A DNA stretch of 64,000 nucleotides from Vulcanococcus sp. (lineage in GTDB: Bacteria > Cyanobacteriota > Cyanobacteriia > PCC-6307 > Cyanobiaceae): the NCBI GenBank assembly GCA_019264575.1, contig JAHUZV010000019.1, positions 124,001 to 188,000 on the forward strand. Reading direction: 5' to 3'. The position numbers and the translations under genes are program-made. Each line of letters starts with the position of its first letter. The stretch's first letter is position 1. The notes below the pieces were generated by a model. It was not told the DNA's origin. It did not search any database and saw only the letters and a program-made list of their open reading frames with translations. Below are positions 35,198-44,318 of this stretch, piece after piece.

Positions 35198-35917
35198 ATG
35201 CGTCGATCTTCACTCTTCTCAGCAGCCCTTCTCTCCGCTGTGTTGCTTGGCTCCATCGCCTCGCCACTGCTGGCTCATGCCCGCGGCGGTGGCGGCGGTG
35301 GTGGTTTTCACGGCGGCGGTGGTGGCGGCCGAGGCTGGGGTGGAGCCGGCGGTGGCGGCCGCAGCTGGGGCGGCGGTAACTATCACTTCCAGAACAACGA
35401 CTGGCAGCGCGGTTATCAGGGTGATCACCCGATGTATGGAGCTGGCACCCGCGACAGCTTCAACAACGACCGGGTGAACGTGAACAACAACTTTTATCGC
35501 CGTGACTACAACGGCTGGAACGACAACTGGCGCAATGGCGGCTATTGGAATAGCCGCCCTTGGAACCACGGTTGGTACAACGGTTGGGGCGGTTGGGGTT
35601 GGTGGGGCGCTAACGCAGCTGCCTGGGGCGTTGCCGGCCTGGCCACTGGTGCTGCCATCACCGGTTTGGTGGATGCCGCTTCCGAAAACAGCTCACCGGT
35701 GATCGTGGTGCCCAATACCAGCTATGAGCTCAACTACGGCTCCGTGGAAGGCGTGGGCAGCTACGGCGTCAGCTTCAACTACAACGTTGATGGCAGCAGC
35801 TTGATGGGTGCGGCCAACTGCCAGCAGGGTTTGCTCAACGGCCAAGTGCCCGGTACGTCTGATCAGGCCCAGCTGCTCAATGCTGTCTGCCAGGTGGCCT
35901 ACGGCTCAGGCAGCTGA
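35198..35917 (+). CDS. Secreted glycine/asparagine/tryptophan-rich protein (paralogue B)
   Basis: 239 residues from ATG 35198. The signal peptide (LFSAALLSAVLLGSIASPLL, then AHA) precedes a shorter Gly tract (GGGGGGFHGGGGGGRGWGGAG), an Asn/Trp/Tyr-rich middle (NNFYRRDYNGWNDNWRNGGY) and the same C-terminal domain as paralogue A. Shared positions include WWGANAAAWGVAGLATGAA, SPVIVVPNTSYELNYGSVE, ANCQQGLLNGQVPGTSDQ and AQLLNAVCQVAYG. Unlike A it stops right after this domain, with no C-terminal helix, so it is probably released or held by partners. Overlaps the convergent next gene by 19 bp. Function unknown. Confidence 0.83.
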   Translation: MRRSSLFSAALLSAVLLGSIASPLLAHARGGGGGGGFHGGGGGGRGWGGAGGGGRSWGGGNYHFQNNDWQRGYQGDHPMYGAGTRDSFNNDRVNVNNNFYRRDYNGWNDNWRNGGYWNSRPWNHGWYNGWGGWGWWGANAAAWGVAGLATGAAITGLVDAASENSSPVIVVPNTSYELNYGSVEGVGSYGVSFNYNVDGSSLMGAANCQQGLLNGQVPGTSDQAQLLNAVCQVAYGSGS

Positions 35918-36282
35918 GGTTGTTTGCCCGCTGATCCCCCGGCCTGCGGCAGGGGGACAGCCCCACTGGATTGACCACACAGCCGCGTCGGGCAGCCATC
36001 CTTTCCGTAGATGGCGTCGTTGGGTGAGAGGCAGCCGAGCTTGTTCTTGGCGGCAACCTCCGAAGGCGCCAGGCGCATCGGTTGCACGTTGCCAGCACTC
36101 ACGATCGCTGGGCAGCTGCTGGCAGGCAGGATCGGCTGACCCGGTTTGAACACCGCTGGCGTCCCACCACCACGGATCAATTGCAACGCTGGATCGTTGA
36201 CCGCCGGTTGGGCAAGCGCGTTGCCGCCGAGCAACAGCAACGGCAGTGCCAATTTGCCCAGGTGTTGGGATGCGATCGCCAT
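35899..36282 (-). CDS. Secreted Cys-containing protein of unknown function
   Basis: 127 residues from ATG 36282. A signal peptide (HLGKLALPLLLLGGNALAQ) precedes a Pro/Gly-rich mature part with four cysteines (ASSCPAIV, NKLGCLSPND, KDGCPTRLCGQ), so two disulfides are possible. The C-terminus is Pro/Gln/Gly-rich and probably flexible. No family recognised. It runs convergently into glycine-rich paralogue B and belongs to the same patch of small exported proteins; a functional link is inference. Confidence 0.72.
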   Translation of the reverse strand: MAIASQHLGKLALPLLLLGGNALAQPAVNDPALQLIRGGGTPAVFKPGQPILPASSCPAIVSAGNVQPMRLAPSEVAAKNKLGCLSPNDAIYGKDGCPTRLCGQSSGAVPLPQAGGSAGKQPQLPEP

Positions 36283-36314
36283 GATGGCGCTGCAGTGCGG
36301 CCCCAGTGTGGCGG

Positions 36315-36527
36315 ATGGATCAGGAATCACGGTTGGAACTGCTGAGGCGACTTGCTGAGGAGTCGTTTGCGTTTGATGGCACCGCCAGCGATCCGGAACG
36401 CAACTGCTGGCTGGTGGTGCACCGGCACATCCACGGTGTGCTGCCGAGTGAGTACGACATCCGCGAGATCGACGAGGCGCTTTATCTCGACGTGCTCAAC
36501 GAGCGGCGGGCCCTTTCGGCCAGCTGA
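36315..36527 (+). CDS. Small acidic cytosolic protein of unknown function
   Basis: 70 residues from ATG 36315 (a GTG at 36306 would add three). No signal peptide or membrane helix. The sequence DQESRLELLRRLAEESFAFD, then NCWLVVHRHIHGVLPSEYD and REIDEALYLDVLNERRALSA, is helical and compact, with the regularity of a real small protein. No named family recognised. It starts 33 bp from the divergent secreted Cys protein. Confidence 0.65.
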   Translation: MDQESRLELLRRLAEESFAFDGTASDPERNCWLVVHRHIHGVLPSEYDIREIDEALYLDVLNERRALSAS

Positions 36528-36634
36528 TCAGCGGTGCAATGGCCGGCAGCGCCGACTGACGCAGAAATTGAGCAGCAGCAGCGGCTTGCTGCTTAGAGGC
36601 TTCCGTAGGTGTGGGCCGTCGCGGAGATCCCGGC

Positions 36635-36703
36635 ATGGTGATCAGGGCTGTGCTCTTCACCATGGCGCTGGCTCTTGCTGCTGACAAGGCGATTCGGCAA
36701 TAA
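36635..36703 (+). CDS. Possible 22-residue membrane microprotein
   Basis: An ATG at 36635 opens MVIRAVLFTMALALAADKAI and ends two residues later at TAA. A GGAGA Shine-Dalgarno-like sequence lies about 8 nt upstream. The product would be a single short hydrophobic helix with a charged end. At this length coding cannot be shown; the stop falls at the edge of the petJ terminator region. Offered as a candidate only. Confidence 0.2.
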   Translation: MVIRAVLFTMALALAADKAIRQ

Positions 36704-36728
36704 AAAAGCCGCCCTGTTGGGCGGCTTT
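36702..36728 (-). terminator. Rho-independent terminator of the cytochrome c6 gene
   Basis: Reading on the minus strand, AAAGCCGCCC pairs with GGGCGGCTTT around a 4-nt loop (AACA), followed by a T-rich run (TTTTTTA). The stem is 10 bp including A-T pairs that extend into the T-tract. It lies 24 bp after the petJ stop codon. Confidence 0.88.
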
Positions 36729-36751
36729 CAAGGGAGCGGAAACTCAGAGGT

Positions 36752-37093
36752 TCAAGCCCAGCCCTTCTGGCTCATCGACTCCACGTAGGCAGCCACATCG
36801 GCGATGTCATCGGCGCTCAGCTTGCCGCCGAAAGCGGGCATGGCGTTCTTGCCGTTGGTCACCTGGTACTGGATGGCCTCTTCGTGGCCAGCGCTGTAGT
36901 TCGCCAAGTAGGCCTCGAGGGCATCTTTCTTGAGGGTGCGCTCAGCGTTCACCACGTTGCCGCCGCCCATGTGGCAAGCAGCGCAGTTGGCGGAGAACAC
37001 CTGAGCACCGTGATCGGCGTCAGCGGCGAAGCTGGGGGCAGCACCCAGCACCAGCGCCAGGCAGAGGGCAATAGCAGAGAGAAGACGGCGCAT
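36752..37093 (-). CDS. petJ: Cytochrome c6
   Basis: Soluble lumenal electron carrier from cytochrome b6f to photosystem I or to terminal oxidase. 113 residues: a signal peptide ([20 protein letters not shown], cleavage after AADA or SFA) and a mature domain of about 88 residues. The haem attachment site is [14 protein letters not shown] and the axial Met lies in [13 protein letters not shown]. The C-terminal [17 protein letters not shown] helix is typical. The minus-strand upstream region contains GGCCTTCTAATTTGGCC, an imperfect inverted repeat with a -10-like TAATTT. A strong terminator follows. Confidence 0.95.
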   Translation of the reverse strand: MRRLLSAIALCLALVLGAAPSFAADADHGAQVFSANCAACHMGGGNVVNAERTLKKDALEAYLANYSAGHEEAIQYQVTNGKNAMPAFGGKLSADDIADVAAYVESMSQKGWA

Positions 37094-37203
37094 TGGAGCT
37101 CGTGCAACCCGGCCAAATTAGAAGGCCACCGTTCCCGATGTGAGCCTTGCTGCAGAGGTTCGCAACATTTGAAACGTCCTCTCCTGGCAGGGTTGGCGGC
37201 CGT

Positions 37204-38214
37204 TCAGCTCAACCCCCGGTGAGGCAGTCCGGCGTCTTCGAATACCGCTTCAAGCGTGGGGGCATGGCTGACCAGGCCAAAGCGTTCCGGTGGGCTGATC
37301 GGCTCGTGCACAAAGTGCCGCTGACGGATCGAAAAGCGATCCCAGGCATTGACCTCAATGCGCAGAAGTTTGATCAGCCCCTCGATCAGCCATCCCTGCA
37401 GATCAACCCCCACAGGCGGCAGCCAGCTGAGGCGCCAGCGGCAAAGGCGCCTCACGGTGTCGTTCACCGTGACCGCCGGCTGACCCAGCACCAAGCGCCG
37501 CACCGCGCCCTGGCCTGGCTCTGGGTTCGGCTGGTGGGGGTTGGTGGCCAGATGCACGCAGACGCGGGCAATGTCGGCGGCGTGGATGAAGTGGAACGAG
37601 GCATCGGCCCGCAGCCATTTGGCGAGCCATAGCCAGCGCGCACCTTCCTGCAGTCCTTCGGTGAGGTAGCTGGTGGGGAAGGGGCCGCCGCGGTCCACTC
37701 GACCGCCGAACACCAGGGTGGGAAACACCGCCACGATCCGCTCGGCCAGTGGATGCTGCTCCAGTTGCTGCAGGCACAGGGCCTTGGTTTGGATGTATTC
37801 GGTGCCGTAGGCCATGGCCTCCGGCAGCAGCTCCAGATCGCGATTGAGGATGCTCGCGGTGGAGAAATACACCACCTGCTCGAGCACCGCCGGATTGGTG
37901 GCCGCCAGCATCTGCTTCACCGCCACCACATTCACCTGCTGGGCCCGCTCGGGATCTCCCCATGCGGTGGCGGTGTGAATGATGCGGGTGGCTGAGGCGA
38001 TCGCGGCCCGGTGAGGATCGGGATCCCGCAGATCTCCCACCAGCAGCGTGATCCGCGGGTGATCAGCTGGAACCGCGGTGAGCTTGGCCGGATCTCGCAG
38101 CCACAGCAGCAGCTGCGCGTCGGTTTCCCGCAGCAGCTGCTCCGCGATGTGCTGCCCGACGCAACCTGAGGCGCCGGTGATCAGGATCCGGGCGGGCCCC
38201 ACCTGGCTGCTCAA
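37204..38214 (-). CDS. NAD(P)-dependent epimerase/dehydratase-type SDR protein
   Basis: 336 residues of the extended short-chain dehydrogenase family. The N-terminal [19 protein letters not shown] is the GxxGxxG dinucleotide-binding loop. The catalytic pair appears as Tyr-x3-Lys in [15 protein letters not shown] with the Ser in [13 protein letters not shown] upstream. A C-terminal hydrophobic segment ([20 protein letters not shown]) suggests membrane association. Its ATG overlaps the stop codon of hemE by 4 bp, so the two are translationally coupled, but the substrate and any tetrapyrrole link are unknown. Confidence 0.88.
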   Translation of the reverse strand: MSSQVGPARILITGASGCVGQHIAEQLLRETDAQLLLWLRDPAKLTAVPADHPRITLLVGDLRDPDPHRAAIASATRIIHTATAWGDPERAQQVNVVAVKQMLAATNPAVLEQVVYFSTASILNRDLELLPEAMAYGTEYIQTKALCLQQLEQHPLAERIVAVFPTLVFGGRVDRGGPFPTSYLTEGLQEGARWLWLAKWLRADASFHFIHAADIARVCVHLATNPHQPNPEPGQGAVRRLVLGQPAVTVNDTVRRLCRWRLSWLPPVGVDLQGWLIEGLIKLLRIEVNAWDRFSIRQRHFVHEPISPPERFGLVSHAPTLEAVFEDAGLPHRGLS

Positions 38215-39269
38215 GCGGCGGCTCCGACGCGCTCCATCACGCTCTTGCCGGCTTCAAAGAAGAACTGGCCGTTTTCCTCAGGGGTGCCGGGCAGGATGCC
38301 GTGGCCCAGGTTGAGGATGTGCTTGCGGCCGCGTGCTTTGCGCACGGTGTCGTCGATGCGCTCTTGAATTGCCTTGTGGCTGCCGAAGAGCAGGCCGGGA
38401 TCCACGTTGCCCTGCACACCCACGTGCTCGGGCAGACGGGCGAGGCCCTCAGCCATGTCCACGGTCCAGTCGAGCGACACGATGTCGACCCCAGTGCGGG
38501 CCATGCGCTCAATCACGCCGGCGCTGCCGGAGATGTAAAGGATGAAGGGGGTATCGGGGTGGGTTTGCTTCACCAGATCCACCACCTTCTTTTGATACGG
38601 CGCGGCGAAGGTGTCGTAATCGGTGGGGCTGAGCTGGCCGGCCCAGGAATCGAACATCTGCACCACCTGGGCGCCGGAATCGATCTGGTAGCGCAGGTAG
38701 GCGGCGATCGACTCGGCGAAGTGATCGAGCAGCTTGTGCAGCAGCTCGGGCTCGCGGAAGGCCATGGCCTTGATCACCGCGTAGTTCTTGCTGCTCTTGC
38801 CTTCCACCACATAGGCGGCCAGCGTCCAAGGGGCACCCACGAAACCGAGCACGGCGGCCTGATTGCCCACGGCGCTGCGCAGGCGGGTGAGCACCTCTCC
38901 CACAAACGGCATGCTCTCGGCCGGGTTAAGGGGCGTCAGCGCCTCCACTTGGGCCATCGAGCGGATCGGATCGTGGATCAGCGGACCCTTGCTCTCCACG
39001 ATGTCGAAGTTGATCCCCATGCCCGGCAGGGGGGTGAGGATGTCGGAGAAGAGGATCACGCCATCAGGCTTGAAGGCCTCGAAGGGCTGCATTGAGATCT
39101 CAAAGGAGAGATCCGGGTTCTCCGAGCGTTCACGGAAGCCAGGATGGCGATCACGCAGGTCGCGATACACCTTCATATAGCGACCCGCCTGCCGCATCAT
39201 CCAGACCGGCGGACGCTCCACCTGTTCGCCGCGGGCGGCACGCAGCAGCAGGGGAGCATTGTCGGCCAT
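38211..39269 (-). CDS. hemE: Uroporphyrinogen decarboxylase
   Basis: Removes four carboxyl groups from uroporphyrinogen III to give coproporphyrinogen III. 352 residues, usual for HemE. The N-terminal signature [19 protein letters not shown] is intact, including the substrate Arg residues, and [20 protein letters not shown] carries the conserved Asp. Later elements are [36 protein letters not shown] and the C-terminal FNLGHGI-like segment [18 protein letters not shown] 39269 is preceded by a GC-poor leader. The SDR gene downstream overlaps by 4 bp. Confidence 0.97.
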   Translation of the reverse strand: MADNAPLLLRAARGEQVERPPVWMMRQAGRYMKVYRDLRDRHPGFRERSENPDLSFEISMQPFEAFKPDGVILFSDILTPLPGMGINFDIVESKGPLIHDPIRSMAQVEALTPLNPAESMPFVGEVLTRLRSAVGNQAAVLGFVGAPWTLAAYVVEGKSSKNYAVIKAMAFREPELLHKLLDHFAESIAAYLRYQIDSGAQVVQMFDSWAGQLSPTDYDTFAAPYQKKVVDLVKQTHPDTPFILYISGSAGVIERMARTGVDIVSLDWTVDMAEGLARLPEHVGVQGNVDPGLLFGSHKAIQERIDDTVRKARGRKHILNLGHGILPGTPEENGQFFFEAGKSVMERVGAAA

Positions 39270-39387
39270 GAAGAAGGGCAGGAAGGAAGCGGAAACCTAG
39301 CCGAGCGCCCTGCAGTCGCTGGCCTTTGCTTCATCAAGCACAAGCTTCCGATCCCGATGACTGGGCAGCTGTGGACAGGCTCGCAGA

Positions 39388-40746
39388 ATGGGTCCAGAGC
39401 CTGATTCGTCCGTGCACCCATCCGGCACCCTGAGCGACCGCCGGAAGGGACGCGGCTGGCGCTTGTCAGATCAAGGGCTGAGACGACCTGCGTGGCTCCG
39501 GTCTCTGGGGCTGACCCTTGCACCCTTCCTGCTGCTTCTGGGCTGCGGCGGAAACGTCCGCACACCCACAACGCTGCACGTGCTGATCGTGCCCAACAGC
39601 AGCCTGGAGTGGTACCGCAGCTTCTATCAAGAAGCACTGCCGGAGACCGATCTGCTCAAGGCGTTCCAAAAGCTGAACCCGCAGGTGAGCATCGACATCT
39701 CCACGGTCTCCGAAGGCGACCTGGAGACACGTCTGCGGCTCAGCAAGAGCCGCGGACTGGGGCCCGACCTGCTGATCCTGCACGGCCCCACGGCGATCTC
39801 ACTGCTGGAGCAGGGCCTGCTGCAGCCTCTGCCCAGGAAGGATCCGCAGCTTCAGCGGGCGCTCAGCCAGGTGGCACCCGATCTGCTGAACCATGCCCAG
39901 GGAAGCAGGGGGCTGGCCGGGTTACCTCTGTTCGCCGAGGTGACGGTGGCCTGTTTCGACCGCCGCCGCATCACCGAACCGCCCACCACGCTGAGCAAGC
40001 TCCTAACGGTGGCAGCCGCCGGCAATCCGGTGGGGCTCTCGGTGGATCCTTCGGGGATCTACTGGACGGCTGGCGCCCTGGGCGCCACCCAGGCGCTCAA
40101 ACCGATCCTGCTGCCTGACACCAGCAAACCTGAAGCGGCTCTGCTCACCAGTCAGAAGCAGGACCTGCAGCGCTGGCTGGACTGGCTCCGGCAGAGCGCC
40201 CTCCAAGGGAAGGTGTATCTCGACAGCGGCCCGGAAGATCTCGTCACCGGCCTGGAATCGGGACGGCTGGCCTGGATTCCCTGCTTCAGCCCCTTGCTGG
40301 TGCGCCTCAACCGCACCATGGGCCGCCATCTGGGAGTCGCTCCGCTGCCTGATGGACCGTTGGGGCCTGCGAGTCCCTTCTTGTCCAACCGCATCATGGC
40401 TCTGGGCACCGATTCCACGCCGGATCAGCGGAAACTGACCCTTCAGCTGATGGAGCTGGCCCTGGATCCGGCGCTGCAGAGGAAAACGACGGTCACGAGC
40501 CAATACACCATTCCATCCAATCGGTACGTGTCGATTCCCGTGGCCAGCTCCAGCCAACTGGCCGCCCTGAGCACCGCCTACAACCAGTTCCTGCAAACGG
40601 CCTGGATTCGCAGCAGCTACTCCGAGGGGGAGCTGGATCGGACCCTGCCCAAGGTGGATTCGCTTGTGAACCTGGTGATGGAGGGGATCGTCAGCCCGGA
40701 TGAGGGGGCTGAGCAGATTCTGCGGCTGCAGCCGAGGAGGCGCTGA
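39388..40746 (+). CDS. Lipoprotein-type ABC extracellular solute-binding protein
   Basis: 452 residues. After a long, basic cytosolic lead (40 residues) a hydrophobic stretch ends in LLLGCGG, a lipobox-like site at Cys53. The mature part has the sugar-type solute-binding fold: LHVLIVPNSSLEWYRSFYQE, LLKAFQKLNPQVSIDISTVS, GLGPDLLILHGPTAISLLEQ, then AGLPLFAEVTVACFDRRRI and the C-terminal ALGTDSTPDQRKLTLQLM. No ABC permease or ATPase lies nearby; instead an MscS-type channel follows after 2 bp. The pairing suggests a sensor or osmolyte-linked role, but this is inference. Confidence 0.85.
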   Translation: MGPEPDSSVHPSGTLSDRRKGRGWRLSDQGLRRPAWLRSLGLTLAPFLLLLGCGGNVRTPTTLHVLIVPNSSLEWYRSFYQEALPETDLLKAFQKLNPQVSIDISTVSEGDLETRLRLSKSRGLGPDLLILHGPTAISLLEQGLLQPLPRKDPQLQRALSQVAPDLLNHAQGSRGLAGLPLFAEVTVACFDRRRITEPPTTLSKLLTVAAAGNPVGLSVDPSGIYWTAGALGATQALKPILLPDTSKPEAALLTSQKQDLQRWLDWLRQSALQGKVYLDSGPEDLVTGLESGRLAWIPCFSPLLVRLNRTMGRHLGVAPLPDGPLGPASPFLSNRIMALGTDSTPDQRKLTLQLMELALDPALQRKTTVTSQYTIPSNRYVSIPVASSSQLAALSTAYNQFLQTAWIRSSYSEGELDRTLPKVDSLVNLVMEGIVSPDEGAEQILRLQPRRR

Positions 40747-40748
40747 CC

Positions 40749-41945
40749 ATGCTGCTCACCGAGATCCTGGGCTGGTGGGCCTACCTGCAAAGGGGCCCTG
40801 TGCAGCTACAGCTGCTGCCGCTATTGCTGTTGGGGCTTGCCTTGTTCAACCTGCCACGGCTCTGGCCCGGGGGTGCGATCCGGCTGAAGCGCTATCTGCC
40901 TCTGCGCCTGGTGCTGCTGATCGCAGAGCTGTTGCTCGCCCTGCTGCTGGCAGCCACGGGGCAGCGGTATGGCCTGGTGCTGCTGGCGATCCAATACACC
41001 GGCCTGTGGCTGCTGATCTCGCTGCTGGAGCACACCCTGCTGCCGCGCTGGCTGGAGCCGAAGGCCCGCCAGCAGCTGGTCAGTCGCCTACTGCGCCCGC
41101 TGCTGCTCACGTATGTGGTGCTGAGCCTGCTGGATGCCGCAGGCAGCCTCACCGACTTCGCCCTGGCACCGCTGGGGGTTTGGTTCGGCAGTGCCATCAA
41201 CCTCGGCCAGCTGTGCCGGGTGCTGATGGTGCTCTATCTGCTGCTGGTGGGGATTTCGGTTCCGGCCACCTGGGTGAGCCACCTGGTCAAACGTTTGCTC
41301 AATCTGGAGGAGGGAAGCCGAGGAGCGATCGAGCAGATCCTGCGCTACGTGCTGATGGCCGTGGGTGTGATCTGGGCTATGGCCAACCTGGGCATCAACC
41401 AGACCGGTGTGCTGGCCGTGGCCGGGGGTCTGTCGGTGGGGTTGGGTTTTGGCATCAAGGAGGTGTTCTCCAACATGGTCAGTGGTCTGTGGCTGCTGAT
41501 GGAGGGCTCGGTGCGGCCTGGGGAGGTGCTGCTGCACGAGGGAGAGGTGACCCAGGTGAGACGGCTCGGCCCCCGGGCCACGGTGCTGCTGCGCAGCAGT
41601 GACAACGCCGAGCTGGTGGTGCCCAACCAGACCTTCTTCACCACCTCCACCACCACATACACCCGCACCGACAGGATGCGACGGGCCAGCATCAACCTCT
41701 CGGTGAGCCGCCGCTGGCCCCCGCAGCAGATCATCGCGCTGCTCAAGCAGATCGCCCAGGACCATCCGCAGGTGATGGCCGAGCCAGGTGTTAGCGCCAA
41801 GCTGATGGCGTTTGGCGGCGAGCTCTACAGCTACAGCCTTAGCTACTCGGTGCCGGATCCGCTCATCGCCGGAGGTGTGACAGCAGACCTGCGGCTGGCG
41901 ATCGTGGATCGCTTCAGCAGCCTGGGTATCGAACCACCGCAGTAA
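40749..41945 (+). CDS. MscS-family mechanosensitive ion channel
   Basis: 398 residues. The N-terminal half has five or six hydrophobic helices. The pore-lining helix and its cytosolic continuation are TGVLAVAGGLSVGLGFGIKE and VFSNMVSGLWLLMEGSV, the Gly/Ala pattern of MscS TM3. The beta domain (SVRPGEVLLHEGEVTQVRRL, then SDNAELVVPNQTFFTTST) contains the family's PNQ/PNS-like signature. A short alpha-beta C-terminal domain follows. Such channels open on membrane tension to release solutes. It starts 2 bp after the solute-binding protein gene, so the two are co-transcribed and probably co-translated. Confidence 0.93.
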   Translation: MLLTEILGWWAYLQRGPVQLQLLPLLLLGLALFNLPRLWPGGAIRLKRYLPLRLVLLIAELLLALLLAATGQRYGLVLLAIQYTGLWLLISLLEHTLLPRWLEPKARQQLVSRLLRPLLLTYVVLSLLDAAGSLTDFALAPLGVWFGSAINLGQLCRVLMVLYLLLVGISVPATWVSHLVKRLLNLEEGSRGAIEQILRYVLMAVGVIWAMANLGINQTGVLAVAGGLSVGLGFGIKEVFSNMVSGLWLLMEGSVRPGEVLLHEGEVTQVRRLGPRATVLLRSSDNAELVVPNQTFFTTSTTTYTRTDRMRRASINLSVSRRWPPQQIIALLKQIAQDHPQVMAEPGVSAKLMAFGGELYSYSLSYSVPDPLIAGGVTADLRLAIVDRFSSLGIEPPQ

Positions 41946-41969
41946 GCAACACTGCAGGGGAAAGGAGCA

Positions 41970-44270
41970 TCAGCCCACCGGCAGCGCGGCCTCCAGCTCC
42001 TGGCTGCGCTTCTCGTCGCGGCTGAACACCAGCACTGAGAGGGGCGGCAGGCAGAGATCCAGCGAGTGCTCGTAGCCGTGAATGCCCCATTCCTCGGTGA
42101 ACTTGCCGCCCAGGTTGCCCAGGTTGCTGCCGCCGTAGCGCTCCGAATCGGTGTTGAACACCTCGCTGTAGAAGCCGCTCATCGGCACGCCTACGCGGTA
42201 ATGCGAGTGGCTCTGGGGTGTGAAGTTGGCGACCACCACCAGCCAGCGCCCGGTGGTGCTCTCGCGGCGCATGAAGCTGATCACCGAGTGGCGGTTGTCG
42301 TTGCAATCGATCCACTGGAAGCCGAAATCGCTGAAGTCGTCGCCCCAGAGCGCCCGCTCGGATTTGTAGAAGACGTTGAGGTCGTCCACCAGGCGCTGGA
42401 GGCCCTGGTGGGGTTCGTACTGGAGCAGCTCCCACTCGAGATCGCCCCACACATTCCACTCACCGCGTTGGCCGAATTCCATCCCCATGAAGATGGTCTT
42501 CTTGCCGGGGTGGGTCCACATGTAGGCCAGCAGGGCCCGCACATTGGCGAACTTCTGCCAGTCGTCGCCCGGCATCTTGTGCAGCAGGTTGCTCTTGCCG
42601 TGCACCACTTCATCGTGGCTGAGGGCGAGCATGAAGTTCTCGGTGTAGGCGTACCAGATTGAGAACGTGACGTTGTTCTGGTGGAACTGGCGGAACCACG
42701 GATCGAGCTCGAAGTAGTCGAGCATGTCGTGCATCCAGCCCATGTTCCATTTGAGGTTGAACCCCAGGCCGCCCATGTCGGTGGGCCTGGTCACCATCGG
42801 CCAGGTGGTGGATTCCTCCGCGATGGAAAGCGCGCCGGGGAAGTGCTCGAACAGCACGTGGTTGGCCTGCTGCAGGAAGAGAACGGCCTCGGTGTTTTCG
42901 CGGCCGCCGTGCTCGTTGGGGATCCACTCGCCATCGGGGCGGAGGTAGTCGCGGTAGAGCATCGAGGCCACCGCATCCACGCGGATGCCATCGATGTGGA
43001 ACTGCTCAAACCAATACACCAGGTTCGCCACCAGGAAGTTGCGAACTTCGTTGCGGCTGTAGTTGAAGATCAGCGTGCCCCATTCCTTGTGCTCGCCGAT
43101 CCGTGGATCGGCGTGCTCATAGAGGTGGGCGCCATCGAAGAAGGCCAGGCCGTGGGCATCTTTAGGGAAATGGCCCGGCACCCAGTCGAGGATCACACCG
43201 ATGCCCTCGGCGTGGCAGCGATCCACGAACGCCCGGAATTCATCCGGCGTGCCGAAGCGGCTGGTGGGGGCGTACCAGCCCGTGACTTGATAACCCCAGG
43301 AGCCATCAAAGGGATGCTCCGAGATGGGCATCAGCTCGATGTGGGTGAAGCCGCGCGCCTTCACATAAGGGATCACCCGATCCGCCAGTTCCGGGTAGGT
43401 GAGCAGGCGGGCGCCGGGCTTGAGGTCGGCAGCCGGCACGGGTGGGCGGGCTGTTCCGTCGGCTTCGAGGAAGGGCTGATCGGCGCTGGCGTGCATCCAG
43501 CTGCCCAGGTGCATCTCGTACACCGCAATCGGCTGATCCAGCGGGTTGCGGCTGTCACGCTCCTGCATCCAGGCCAGATCGTTCCAGGCGTAGCCCTCGA
43601 GGGCCTCCACGATCGAGCCGTTGTTGGGGCGCACCTCGTGGCGGAAGCCGTAGGGGTCGGCCTTCTGGTAGCAGTGCCCCTCTTGGGTGCGGATCTCGTA
43701 TTTGTAGATCTCGCCGGCCTTCAGGCCTGGGATGAACAGCTCCCAGCAGCCGCCGAGGCGGGCCTGCATGGGGTGATGGCGCCCATCCCAAACGTTGAAG
43801 TTGCCGAGCACCGACACGCTGCGGGCGTTCGGTGCCCACAGGCAGAACATCACACCGGCAACGCCATTGCGAGTCACCACATGGGCGCCCATGCGCTCCC
43901 AGATGTGGTGGTGGTTGCCTTCGGCGAAGAGATGGCGATCCATCTCGCCCATCCATTCCTCACGGAAGGCCCAGGGATCGTGGGCCACGTGCTCGATGCC
44001 GCCGCGCAGCACATGCACCTGATAGCCGCTGCCGGGATCGCTGGGAACTTCCGCTTCGAAAATCCAGGGGTGATGGGGGTTGGCCATCGGCACAGCCACC
44101 CCGCCGGTCATCAGTTCAACCCGTTCGGCCTCGGGCATCCACACCCGCACCACCCAGTTGCCGCTCTCCAGCGGCTGGGGACCCAACACGGCGAAGGGGT
44201 GGTCGTGCCGGCATTCAGCCAAGCGCTGGGCATCGTCCACCATCCAGTCGAGCTGAGCCAGCACAGGCAT
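41970..44270 (-). CDS. glgB: 1,4-alpha-glucan branching enzyme
   Basis: GH13 enzyme that adds alpha-1,6 branches to glycogen. 766 residues: N-terminal CBM48-type domain (with [20 protein letters not shown]), the GH13 barrel and the C-terminal all-beta domain. Catalytic motifs are in place: [20 protein letters not shown] (conserved region I neighbourhood), [11 protein letters not shown] with the nucleophile Asp (about 432), [11 protein letters not shown] with the acid-base Glu, and [12 protein letters not shown] with the transition-state Asp. ATG 44270. Glycogen is the main carbon store of picocyanobacteria. The DUF3887-like gene lies upstream on the same strand. Confidence 0.97.
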   Translation of the reverse strand: MPVLAQLDWMVDDAQRLAECRHDHPFAVLGPQPLESGNWVVRVWMPEAERVELMTGGVAVPMANPHHPWIFEAEVPSDPGSGYQVHVLRGGIEHVAHDPWAFREEWMGEMDRHLFAEGNHHHIWERMGAHVVTRNGVAGVMFCLWAPNARSVSVLGNFNVWDGRHHPMQARLGGCWELFIPGLKAGEIYKYEIRTQEGHCYQKADPYGFRHEVRPNNGSIVEALEGYAWNDLAWMQERDSRNPLDQPIAVYEMHLGSWMHASADQPFLEADGTARPPVPAADLKPGARLLTYPELADRVIPYVKARGFTHIELMPISEHPFDGSWGYQVTGWYAPTSRFGTPDEFRAFVDRCHAEGIGVILDWVPGHFPKDAHGLAFFDGAHLYEHADPRIGEHKEWGTLIFNYSRNEVRNFLVANLVYWFEQFHIDGIRVDAVASMLYRDYLRPDGEWIPNEHGGRENTEAVLFLQQANHVLFEHFPGALSIAEESTTWPMVTRPTDMGGLGFNLKWNMGWMHDMLDYFELDPWFRQFHQNNVTFSIWYAYTENFMLALSHDEVVHGKSNLLHKMPGDDWQKFANVRALLAYMWTHPGKKTIFMGMEFGQRGEWNVWGDLEWELLQYEPHQGLQRLVDDLNVFYKSERALWGDDFSDFGFQWIDCNDNRHSVISFMRRESTTGRWLVVVANFTPQSHSHYRVGVPMSGFYSEVFNTDSERYGGSNLGNLGGKFTEEWGIHGYEHSLDLCLPPLSVLVFSRDEKRSQELEAALPVG

Positions 44271-44318
44271 GAGTGCAAGAGCGTGGCTGGGAGCTTAAGG
44301 CCGTTTTCCCTTCCCCGA

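Noticed and set aside
37094..37203. Possible NtcA site upstream of cytochrome c6
   Set aside because: No GTA-N8-TAC pattern is present; only an imperfect GGCC inverted repeat around a -10-like sequence.
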